NCBI GenBank assembly: GCA_029216955.1
Contig: JANAVB010005597.1
Span: 46,547,480 to 46,611,479 of the forward strand
Length of the DNA: 64,000 nt
Direction: 5' to 3'
Origin: Iris pallida
Lineage: Eukaryota > Streptophyta > Magnoliopsida > Asparagales > Iridaceae
The notes under the pieces: model-generated
What the model saw: the letters and a program-made list of their open reading frames with translations, nothing else
Database searches by the model: none
What the model was told of the DNA's origin: nothing
Made by a program: the position numbers and the translations under genes
Shown: positions 46,301-56,115 of the stretch, piece after piece
Layout of the letters: every line of letters starts with the position of its first letter
How positions within the stretch are numbered: position 1 is the first letter of the stretch

Positions 46301-48195
46301 GATAGCATATGCATCTAGGCAGCTTCGGGACCACGAGAAGAATTACCCAACTCATGATTTAGAGTTGGCGGCAGTAGTGTTTGCTCTGAAGCTATGGAGG
46401 CATTACTTATATGGTGACCGAGTGGAGATGTACACAGATCATAAAAGTCTGAAGTACATCTTTACTCAGAAGGAATTGAACATGAGACAGAGAAGGTGGT
46501 TGGAGTTGATTAAGGATTATGACGTGCAGCTTCAGTATCATCCAGGCAAGGCTAATGTAGTAGCAGACGCTCTTAGCAGGAGAGGCGGCACATTTATGTT
46601 GACAACACAGGAGCATATCTTAGAAGACCTTCAGGAGATGGACATCGAAGTTATACTTCCTAGTGATGTAGGAGTTCTAACTAGTCTACAAGTCCAATCT
46701 GACTTGGTAGACAGGATCAAGGTAGCTCAGGCACAGGACCCAAGGATTCAGAAGCTTAGGGCAGAATGTGAGTCAGGACTCAGGAAGGAGATGAGGATTC
46801 ATGAAGATGGTACACTTAGGTTTGGATCGCGTCTATGTGTGCCTAGTGGAGATATCAGACAGGAGGTCATGGCAGAAGCTCACAGTTCCCAGTATTCTGT
46901 TCACCCTGGTAGGACCAAGATGTACCAAGATATCAAGCAACATTTCTGGTGGAACGGAATGAAGAAAGAGATAGCTAGATTTGTTTCCCGTTGCTTGGTA
47001 TGTCAGCAAGTGAAGGCAGAACAGCAGAGGCCAGCTGGGTTATTGCAACCGCTTCCTATTCCGGAATAGAAATGAGAGCATATTACAATGGACTTTGTAA
47101 CCGGTTTACCAAGATCACCAAGTGGTAAGGATGCTATTTGGGTGATAGTAGACCGGCTTACGAAGGTAGCACACTTTCTTCCTTTCAGAGTAGGACAATC
47201 TACAGAAAAGTTGGCAGAGTTGTATATGCAACAGATAGTCAGGCAGCATGGAGTCCCTGTTAGTATTGTGTCAGATCGAGATACCCGCTTTACATCACAT
47301 TTCTGGAAGAGCTTACATCATAGTCTGGGTACCAAGTTAAGGTTTAGCACGGCCTACCATCCGCAGACGGATGGGCAATCAGAAAGAACGATTCAGACTT
47401 TAGAAGACATGTTGCGAGCTTGCACTCTAGATTTTGGAGGGTCTTGGGAGAGTCACCTGCACTTGGTCGAGTTCTCATACAACAATAGTTATCAAGCAGT
47501 ATCCAGATGGCGCCATTTGAAGCATTATATGGTAAGAAGTGCAGGTCACCGCTTGCATGGAATGATATCGGGGAGAGGAAGATGCCAGGCCCAGAAATGA
47601 TTGTTCAGACGGTTGAAGTAGTTAAGGAAATTAGAGGGCGACTTCGAGTTGCGCAGGATCGGCATCGTCATTGGGCGGACCAGCATCGTAGGCCGTTAGA
47701 ATTCTCTGTTGGGGACCACGTATTCTTGTGGATCTCACCTACTCGTGGGGTCATTAGATTTGGCGTTCGCGGGAAATTGAGTCCGCGGTACGTGGGCCCA
47801 TTTGTCATCCTTGATCGGATAGGCGATGTTGCTTATCGTTTATCACTCCCACCTTCGTTACGAGAGGTGCATGACGTGTTTCATGTATCTCAATTACGTA
47901 GGTATGTATCAGACCCAAGCCATGTCCTCGATCATTCTGAGCTGGTTGTTGGTACCAACCTGTCTTACGAGGAACAGCCTGTGTCCATTTTGGACCGAAG
48001 AGAGAAGATACTCAAGAACCGAACAATTAGTCTTGTCCGTGTTGCTTGGGGTCATCACTCCTTGGGAGAGTCAACGTGGGAACGTGAGGATGATATCCGA
48101 TCACGGTATCCATACCTGTTTGACTCACAAGGTATATTTCTTTCTGTATACCTTGATTGTCTTGATTTCTCATGCTTATCGCTTTATGGGTAGAG
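43306..48195 (+). pseudogene. Element B gag-pol polyprotein, multiply broken
   Basis: Gag (WLKDMEAILTAAKV) with two zinc knuckles near 44440-44540 (CTYCGKMGHTRDVC, CLICGNPDHRVTTC) and protease ([11 protein letters not shown]) run to 45264. RT ([21 protein letters not shown]), RNase H ([14 protein letters not shown]), integrase ([11 protein letters not shown]) and a chromodomain-like tail (ESTWEREDDIRSRYP) follow. Damage: TAA at 43576; a frameshift near 45200-45224 between protease and RT; a frameshift at about 45915, explained by a small deletion; TAG 47067 and TGA 47073; a one-base frameshift near 47495-47505; and a lost terminal stop, so the frame runs on to 48195. Not functional. The true gag start is unclear. 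Confidence 0.93.
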
Positions 48196-48342
48196 CTACT
48201 TGATATCGTAGATTGATGGATTTACATATATAGTACTTGCTTTTGATATGGTAAAAACAATTGCTTGTTCACTAGAATTGCTTGATCACTAGAATTGCGT
48301 GTATTAGTTTAGCCCCGATGTTTCTATCCTGCTTGGATTTGA

Positions 48343-48379
48343 AATTCCGAGGACAAAATTTTTCTAAGGTGGGTAGAGA
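48343..48379 (+). other. Pre-PPT hairpin (broken) and polypurine tract of element B
   Basis: AAATTCCG-AGGA-CAAAATTT keeps the conserved AGGA loop but has two C/A mismatches that look like two G-to-A changes on the right arm. AAGGTGGGTAGAGA follows, then the LTR. Confidence 0.65.
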
Positions 48380-51045
48380 TGTCACTCCCCGTTCCCGAAA
48401 TACGTATTTTTATATACATGTACAACTCATGTGTATTTATTTAGTATTTATCATGTAGTATCCTGTATTTAAATTCCTCTAGTTCATGTTAATTAATTAT
48501 TTGCTTTTTAAATTCTCATATTAATTTTATTTCTGCAATTTTATTTCTGCAATTATATTTCGGCAATTTTATTACCTGCATTTTATTTGCTGCTTTAGTG
48601 TATTGGGTTTCGGTTTGCTGGATCCCCTTAAACCCGGCCCACTAGCTCCCACCTACCACCCCCTTCCTATTTAAAGCTTCCATCTCTTTCTCTCTCCTCA
48701 TTACTTCATTCTCACCATTACTTCTTCTCATTCCTCCCATTACTTCTCCACCTAACCAGCAGCAGGAGAAGGCAAGTGCAAACTTGCTTCTCAATCACCC
48801 ATTTTTATGGTTCATTTGCCTTCTTCTCGTAATTCCAAGAGAGATTAGTTCTTAGCATTTTCGATTTCTACGGCTGGTTTTCTCTAGATCTAAGTTATAG
48901 TATTTCGGCTGTTCATGGGTTCTTGATCCACCAACTTAGCGTGTATTTCCGGCACTGGAACAAGGCTCCATAGGACTTGGAGGTTGGGAGATGTTTCACG
49001 CACACGTTCTTACGTGCTCGCGTAAACATCAGCCCAGTCACGCACACGTCTTTACGTGTTTGCGTGTATTTTTAGTCACGCTCATGTCTTTATACATGCG
49101 TGCGTAACTTTTGAGTTATGTTCACACTGTGCGTGTCTGCGTGACTTTTGAGTTACGTCCACACTGTGTGTGCGTGCGTGCATTTTTAGTCACGCTCACT
49201 CTGTGCGTGCGTGTATTTTTAGTCACGCACACATCCACGAGTCTGCGTGTATTTTTAGTCACGCACACTTCCATGAGTGCGTGGATTTTTAGTCACGCTC
49301 TCTTGTGCGTGCGTGAATTTTCCCTTCACGCTCACGCTGTGCTTGCTTGCGTGACTTTTTACGCTCACGCTCGCCAGCGTGTATCACTTTTCACGCTCAC
49401 TGTTCACGCCCATTTTCTACGCTCACCCCAGCTAGACTTAGCGTGACTTGTTGGTCTTAAGCATAGACTTCTTGCGTGACTTTTGGCCTTAGCATAGATT
49501 TGTTGGCGTGACTTCCTGACTTGGGAGTTTTTATTTGTTCTATATTTTATTCATTTAATGTTGGCATGATAATTCTTCTATTATATCCTTACGTCTTTTT
49601 GCGTGAATTTCTTGATAAATCATGATATGTTAAATTTGTTAAAATGGATTGCTATGTAAAATGCGCCTTGTGTCCTGATTGATCCATGGATACCCAATAT
49701 GACTAGAACTTGACCTCGAGAGTTATAGACTCGACCCTATTTGATGATAAATGACTTTCATGCCTTGTCACCATTAATGACGATGGTTATTTGACTAATT
49801 GATCATGCGTTCCTAGTTGGAACTAAGAGACTGGCTAGTCGTCTTATTAAAATGAATGAATGAGATACGTTCATGTTATGAACTATTACAAATCGACTGG
49901 CTGATCCCGAAATATTGACATACATGCACATGCAGGCTTCAATCTATTTATTTATTTATTTATCTATTTATTTATTTTCTACAAAAGAATCATGTGTATC
50001 TTATGGTCAAGGCATGATTACCGTGGTTAGATTTGATTGTTGCATTACGCTATGTAAGACCTGCAACCTAACCGCACTGGTATCGTTGTAGAGTTGTGCA
50101 TATCGTACCCCGTACGAAAGTACTCATTTGAATGACCATGATCCACGGCATGAGATTTCACTCAACGTAGGGACTATTAAGTTAAATAAAATAATGATTG
50201 CATGGAGAGAATAGATTCCCGAGTTCTTACATGGCAGCCCCCTTGGGACGGGTAGTACCCGACGGGCCGGCTAGTTCCCACAGATACTGTAAATCTGCCA
50301 CACGGGCAGGGAACAGTATCTGCTTTTATTATTATTGTATATTGTATATTGACGGACGTCCTGCTAGGACTCATCTAATTCATGCATGGCGCACATGATT
50401 GACTGGATAGACTAGCCTTGCTCGCACATAGTAAGAACTGAGGAATCTTTATTGTATTATTCCAGGATAACTTGGGACTCATAATAGCAAGCCGTAGGAA
50501 TTGATTGGCCGTTCAAGATGATTTGTTTGTGTACTGTACTACTCTGTTACCTAACTGGGATGATCAGAATGTCAGGACATGACGGGCCAACTTCTGTCCT
50601 TGTTTGGTTGGGAGGTTGGTTCGAAGTGTCGTGATGTGATGTGAATCCTAGTGGAAAGCAGAGATCTATTATCATTATATTCTTTTACTTACTGGTTTAG
50701 TCCTTCATATCGTCCTTCCTTGTGGTACTTGCTATTAGAGGTCTAACCTCTCTGGTTTTGCATGGCCAGATTTAGAGCCGGTTCCCGAGGATCCAGCGTA
50801 CTTCTACCTCCAAGATGGTCAATACTAGGAGAATGATCGCAGGAGGACTCGAGTGGGTTTCTTACCTCACCGCTCGTTTTGTTATTTATCTTTATACTTA
50901 GCCGTTTGGCACCGACATGTTAGTCGAATTGTCTTGTACTTACTTTTACATAATTGTAATTAAGTCAGACTGCAGCTGATAACAATTATGGATACTTGCT
51001 ATACCATCTGGCTATGTTTTGTAAAGCCAGATCTCAAGGACATTT
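48380..51045 (+). repeat. Element B 3' LTR, left part
   Basis: Matches 40285 to about 42945 of the 5' LTR with few changes. It is interrupted after CAAGGACATTT by element D and resumes at 59593. Confidence 0.95.
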
Positions 51046-51515
51046 TGTCAGCCCCAGTTTTTCAAAATTTTTGTTAATTAGTATTAAATTGGCCATTAAT
51101 GATTATTTTAGTATTAAAATATTTTATAGTAAATATTAGGAATTTTTCCTGAATTTTTAAATAATTTTAAATGGGTTTTAAATACCAAAATATCATTTTG
51201 CAATTATTTAAAGTTGTTTTAAATAGGTTTGCAATTATTCAGATTGTTTTAAATACTGTTTGTAATTTTCCAATTGTCCTTTGCAAATTTATTTTGCAAA
51301 CTAAAACCGCGGGGGTCAGTTTGTAAATTATTAATTGCATTTGACATTGGGGAGGACCTATTTGTGAAATCCTAAAACCTAGGGACTTTTGTGCAAAATC
51401 ACCTACCCCCCCCCCCGACCGACTCTCTCTCTCTCTCCCCTGACTCGACGCTGCCCCACGACCGACCTACGCTGCCCCCGCCGAACCCGGCTGCCCCCGA
51501 CCGACCCTAACCCTC

Positions 51516-51560
51516 TATAAAACTCCCCTCTCTCCCCCCTACCGAAACCCTAACCCTAAA
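51516..51560 (+). promoter_or_regulatory. Core promoter of element D LTR: TATA box and telo-box
   Basis: TATAAAA (51516-51522) is followed about 23 bp later by AAACCCTAACCCTAAA (51545-51560). Telo-box motifs (AAACCCTAA) close to start sites are a known feature of plant promoters. The same pair is at 56592-56598 and 56622-56637 in the 3' LTR. Transcription probably starts near the telo-box. Confidence 0.65.
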
Positions 51561-51754
51561 TCTCCTTCGCCACCCTCCACGACCACCTTTCCTCCCCGAA
51601 ACCCTAGCCGCAGCCACCTAACTCCGGCGACCCTTCGTCCAGCCTCCACAGTCGCTGCCGTCGTCATCCACCACCACCATCACCTTCGTCTCGACGAGGC
51701 GAACTCAGCGCCACCGCTCCGCCACGACGCCGACGCCTCCCCCGCCTGATCGCC

Positions 51755-51780
51755 CTCTCGACAGCAAGTCGAGCTTGGAC
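51755..51780 (+). promoter_or_regulatory. LTR leader hairpin with GCAAGT (element D)
   Basis: CTCGAC-AGCAA-GTCGAG forms one hairpin and overlaps CAAG-TCGAG-CTTG. GCAAGT...CTTG aligns with the hairpins of A, B and C and again lies just before the family-specific motif array. Confidence 0.5.
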
Positions 51781-52139
51781 ACGTACGTGTCATCTACTCC
51801 CCCCGTGTCCTGTTGTGTCTCGTTTTCGTGTATGATGTTCGCCAGGACACGACGACCCCAGCCCTGTACTTGGACACGCGAGCTAGGACTCGTGCGTGTC
51901 GTGCCAAGCCTGAGACACAGACTCCTGTGTCCCTAACTGTCAGGACACAGGACTGTGTTTTATATTTTTTTTTATTTATTAATCTAACCTAATCAGAATC
52001 AAAACTAACTAAAACCCATTCCCTAACACAACTGATGGGCTGACCCCCTGGCCAGCCCATCCCCGTCTAAAACCCCCCCCCCCCCCCCCGCTGGCTCAGG
52101 ATCGAGCCCCCCCCTTTACAGTTTCTTTTTTCTTTTCTT

Positions 52140-52417
52140 TTTCTTTTTCTTTTTCAGTTATATATATATATTTATATATATGTGTATATATATATATTAG
52201 TATATATATATATGTATATATACTGTATTTTAGCAGTATTTTATATATGTATATATTTTTATGCTTAATAAAATCTTATATATTTATTTGTATTTATATA
52301 CATATATGTATATATGTATATATCTTCACATGTATATATATATTTATACTATGTATATGTATATATATATACAATATTAGTATATGTATATATATGTACT
52401 TTATAATTAAGTATTTT

Positions 52418-52462
<45 letters not shown>
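52140..52462. repeat. TA-rich microsatellite block in element D LTR
   Basis: Several (TA)n runs are mixed with TATG and TATTT. The copy at about 57230-57515 in the other LTR has a shorter final TA run. Any Ile/Tyr-rich reading frame across it is an artefact. Confidence 0.9.
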
Positions 52463-52465
<3 letters not shown>

Positions 52466-53652
52466 TTTTAGAACATATATATGTATATTTTCACTATGTA
52501 TAATTTTGCCCTATTAAAATAATAATATTTACTTTGCACTTTTATCAATTTGTATTTTTGTATATTTAAATTACTGCAACCATTTGATGTCCAAGCCTAG
52601 CATGGGTATTTGGGCTCAAATGTGTTTTCATATATTCAAGACCTGTACAAGTCATATTGGACTTGATTCATGGCCTTGGGTCCTGTATTTGAACTTTGGT
52701 TCAAATTATGTACATGGACAAAATACGCAGATAATTAATTATTGTGTGCCTTGCTGTTTTATGATTTTCTAAAAATACTTAGAGTATTGCTAAAATTATG
52801 GAAAAATAGTTTTTAGATACTTTGTTAAGTTGGCTAATTTAGTATAATTTTTGTAGTAATTAATTTACTATTTTGCCTCTAGTTTGGCATATGAAACCAA
52901 AACTCACTTTCTGTATACTTAGGAAAACTGATTTTTATAAAATATTTGTACTGGTTAATAAATCCCAGAAAAATTATAATAAATTTCTATAGTTAGCAAG
53001 GATCGTTTTGGTACTTTGTTTTATGCAAAACTAGGCTTTTTGTCTACTTTAAAAATTGTTGGAACACAATGATCTTCTGATTTATTTATTGATTAATTAC
53101 GACTTGTAGCTTTTTGTGTTATTTGGAGTTTTAGTCGTGTTGAACCCCATCCCTCACTAGTGTAAAGACCCTAGAAAGTTAGTTAACATAGTGTGTCACC
53201 CCACATTGGTCTCCTAGGCCAAGTCATTATTTTGGCTAAGTGCCCAATCACAAGTCGTGTCGCACCAGATTAGTGTCCTAGTGTTTTAGCTTAGTGTAAA
53301 GCTAAGTTATTGTATGTATTTCTACAGTGACGAGTTACCAGACATCCATAGCACTTTTATCGCAGCTTGTTTTGCTAGAGGCAAGTACATCTACAAACTC
53401 ATTTACTGTCTTTTAATGTTAAGTGCATGTGACAACCTTGTAAATTACCATTAATCCAGTTGCAAGTCTTTTGTTAAATGTTAAAACACTGTTATGTGAT
53501 AAAAGAATGTTAATCAACCCATGTGAATGCTGATCCTTGGAGTAGCAAGTCAAATCATAACATGTTTCATACTATTGTCAGTTCCCACCATGCTTTACAC
53601 TATTTCCCGTATCTTTTACATGATGATTACTGGGTTATGAGAGAGTTGATAG

Positions 53653-53913
53653 TGTAGTTACTGGACTCGTGGAATGTACTCACTTACATTGCAGTATACT
53701 AATCGTGTAGTTTCTGGACTTGTGGAATGTACATACGTACATTGCAGTAAACTAACAGTACGGTTTCTGGACTTGTGGAATGTACATACGTACATTGCAG
53801 TAAACTGAGAATGTAGTTTCTGGACTTGTGGAATGTACTTACGTACATTGCAGTAAACTAACAATGTAGTTTCTGGACTTGTGGAATGTACATACGTACA
53901 TTGCAGTAAACTA
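53653..53913. repeat. 53-bp tandem repeat, five units (element D 5' LTR)
   Basis: Units start at 53653, 53706, 53759, 53812 and 53865. Each contains TCTGGACTTGTGGAATGTAC and the palindromic AATGTA-CATACG-TACATT. The same array is at 58708-58968 in the 3' LTR. Confidence 0.9.
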
Positions 53914-54546
53914 GCATAGCACTTATTGACCGATCTCATACATGCCCCAGTTTTAATACATAATGTACACATGCCACAATTGACAAGAGTGTCTTAAAAT
54001 GATAATCAAGATATACCATGATTTTCCGCTTTATATGATTTATCCTGATTCCAGTATGTCTATTTTTCAGTCTTATCATACCATGTTCCTGTTGTACATC
54101 TCTTGCATTATACATTCAGTACTTTAGTAGTAGAGGTTGTACTTGCTCCCGTCCTGACAGGATAACGTTGTAGGTATTTTGACCGAGGAAGAAATGCTTT
54201 GTGACCCGTACTATGGAGCTCCAGTTGAGGATATTCCAACAGGGAATCCTGCTTAGCTGCTTAGTTTGACTTAGTGTTTGGTTATTATCACAGTCGCTGT
54301 TTTGTACCTTTAAACTGGACCTTGTCTCCAGTCTTACATTTTGGTTTGTATTATTATCAAACTTAGTGGTTTTTCATCTATATAGAAGCTGTGTTGTGAT
54401 CATTCTTAAACTATCTTAATTATTAGCACATTTATCATTATTACCTGACTGTCTAGAACAGCTTACTGCGCTTTATCTTAAGCGTAGGCTGGACATGGCT
54501 CGGCCCGGCCCAACAATTTGGGTAACGGGTCGTGACATGTTTTTTT

Positions 54547-54564
54547 TGGCGGCCCATGCAGGTC
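54547..54564 (+). other. Primer-binding site, tRNA-Ile(AAU) type (element D)
   Basis: TGGCGGCCCATGCAGGTC, 9 bp after the LTR, differs by one base (T to C at position 4) from the site in A and B. Confidence 0.65.
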
Positions 54565-54779
54565 CTGACTAAAGTTGTTTGGTTACGTTACTGTACCAAG
54601 CACGCCTGCAGAAATTAAGGATAACTAGATAACACTAGGAACAACATCTAGAACACCTAGAGGATTCTAGGATTGCAACATAGGAAAACTCATCACAGCA
54701 TAGGACCGGTAGTGTAACTAAATTGTTTGCTTATGACTGCTTGCTTTATTCTTATAATTCCTTTGTCTTTTATAAATAG

Positions 54780-55892
54780 ATGGACCCTACACACTCTCCC
54801 GATTCTGCCACCTCAGGTGACGGTATACCACCCCCACCTCCTATCATACCTCCCCAGACTGTTGTTTCCCTCGACGGAACCCAATTACTGGCTTTGATTC
54901 AGGGGCTCCTGAATACTCAGCATACCCCCGTCTCGCAACCTATAGAACATCAATTGAGGCTAGGTAGTATCAAAAGTTTTATGAACCTAAGACCGAAGGA
55001 GTTTCTTGGGACGGAAGGCATAGTTGTAGCTGATGACTGGTTAGATTCCGTAGAGAGGAAGCTCATAGGGGCTAGATTACCTGACGATCTTTGGGTCGAG
55101 GCAGCAGGATTTTTGTTAGCAGACTTGGCAGGGGTCTGGTTCAGAAATGAGACGATGTTCATTGGCGGCAGAGGAAACTGGGAGCAATTCAAGATCCAGT
55201 TCAAGAGGAAGTTCTTCTCCACCACCGCTAGAGTTACCATGGGATTGCAATTCCAGAACCTGCAACAGGGGAGCCGTACAGTTGATGAGTACGCAGGTGA
55301 GTTTAGCAGACTCAGTCGTTTTGCCCCGAGCTTAGTAGCCGACCCCGAGGAGATGGCTCGCAGATTCTGCCACGGTCTTGTCCCGGACATTAGCATCTTA
55401 CTAGTGGCCAACGGGATCACAGACTACTACCAGCTACTGGAGAGAGCCCGAGGTATCGAGGAGCGTCTTTTGTCTTGCAAGAGGCCAGCTACCACACATC
55501 ATGACGGGCCGTCCAAGCGCCAGACTTTCCAGCAGAGGACGACTACCCAGCACCAGCAGGCCTATTCTCCACCAGCTCATCCTCAGCATCAGTTATCATT
55601 TGCCCGAGATCCAGGGCAACAGCAGCAGAAGTGGGTCTCTTGTGCCTTCTGCAAAAAGCCAGGGCACGATGTCTCCATCTGTAGGAAGAAATTGAGCCAG
55701 TGTCTTGCGTGCGGGTCTTCCACCCATATGATTCGGGAGTGCCAGAAGGCGAAGCCATTTACCAGAGGACCTTCAGGGAGAGCATACCCTTTAGCCATTC
55801 AGGCAGCAGTACCAGTGCAGGGCCCAGAGCCAGAGCCAGAATACTTGACAGACGGTGCCACAGGTTGGATTTATTTGCATATGACTGTTTGA
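54780..55892 (+). CDS. gag: Gag polyprotein of the TR-GAG element D, intact
   Basis: This 370-residue frame has no internal stop. A Pro-rich N-terminus (PPPPPIIPP) precedes the retrotransposon gag capsid region at about residues 75-225 (FLGTEGIVVADDWLDSVERK, AAGFLLADLAGVWF, SRTVDEYAGEFSRLSRFAP). A Gln/Pro-rich linker is followed by two complete CX2CX4HX4C zinc knuckles, CAFCKKPGHDVSIC (288-301) and CLACGSSTHMIREC (308-321). It should form particles and bind RNA in the cytoplasm. It ends TGWIYLHMTV at a TGA that overlaps a protease remnant in the +1 frame. Its survival while A, B and C gags are damaged could reflect youth or selection for packaging. Expression is not shown by the sequence. Confidence 0.9.
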   Translation: MDPTHSPDSATSGDGIPPPPPIIPPQTVVSLDGTQLLALIQGLLNTQHTPVSQPIEHQLRLGSIKSFMNLRPKEFLGTEGIVVADDWLDSVERKLIGARLPDDLWVEAAGFLLADLAGVWFRNETMFIGGRGNWEQFKIQFKRKFFSTTARVTMGLQFQNLQQGSRTVDEYAGEFSRLSRFAPSLVADPEEMARRFCHGLVPDISILLVANGITDYYQLLERARGIEERLLSCKRPATTHHDGPSKRQTFQQRTTTQHQQAYSPPAHPQHQLSFARDPGQQQQKWVSCAFCKKPGHDVSICRKKLSQCLACGSSTHMIRECQKAKPFTRGPSGRAYPLAIQAAVPVQGPEPEPEYLTDGATGWIYLHMTV

Positions 55893-55940
55893 TTCTAGTG
55901 CCTCATTAAGTAACCTGTCATTAGACTTTTACCAAACCAT
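55885..55940 (+). pseudogene. Protease remnant after gag in element D
   Basis: In the +1 frame relative to gag, LFDSSASLSNLSLDFY follows, resembling the retropepsin box ALFDSGAS with the glycine changed to serine. The frame stops soon after, and no RT, RNase H or integrase follows before the LTR. This marks where pol was lost. Confidence 0.6.
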
Positions 55941-56078
55941 CATTTAGTAGCCGCACTCATAAGACAAGCCATTGACCAGTAGACCTGTTTCATAGACATT
56001 CCATCATTAGGAGATAGCCTTAGTCATCGCTGTAATTATTTTAAAACGTTAGTTGCCTTGCGTGTCTTCAGTTCTTGT

Positions 56079-56115
56079 AAATTTCGAGGACGAAATTTTT
56101 CAAGGAGGGAAGATT
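56079..56115 (+). other. Pre-PPT hairpin and polypurine tract of element D
   Basis: AAATTTCG-AGGA-CGAAATTT (56079-56098) is a perfect 8-bp stem with loop AGGA, followed by CAAGGAGGGAAGATT and the 3' LTR. Confidence 0.8.

Larger units (their letters stand above)
51046..54537 (+). repeat. Element D 5' LTR
   Basis: The 3492-bp LTR runs from TGTCAGCCCC to CGTGACA. It holds a C-run and CT repeats (about 51407-51440), a TATA box (51516-51522), a telo-box-like motif (51545-51560), a hairpin at 51755-51780, GGACACG/CGTGTCC motifs (51776-51955), a second C-run (52073-52089), long TA-rich microsatellites (52158-52460), and five 53-bp tandem repeats (53653-53913). Confidence 0.95.

Noticed and set aside
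52247..52471. Ile/Tyr-rich membrane-like ORF, repeated at 57253-57558
   Set aside because: It only translates TA-rich microsatellites.
53658..53972. 104-codon minus-strand ORF present in both D LTRs
   Set aside because: It translates the 53-bp tandem repeats; the unit is not a multiple of three, and duplication comes from the LTR pair.
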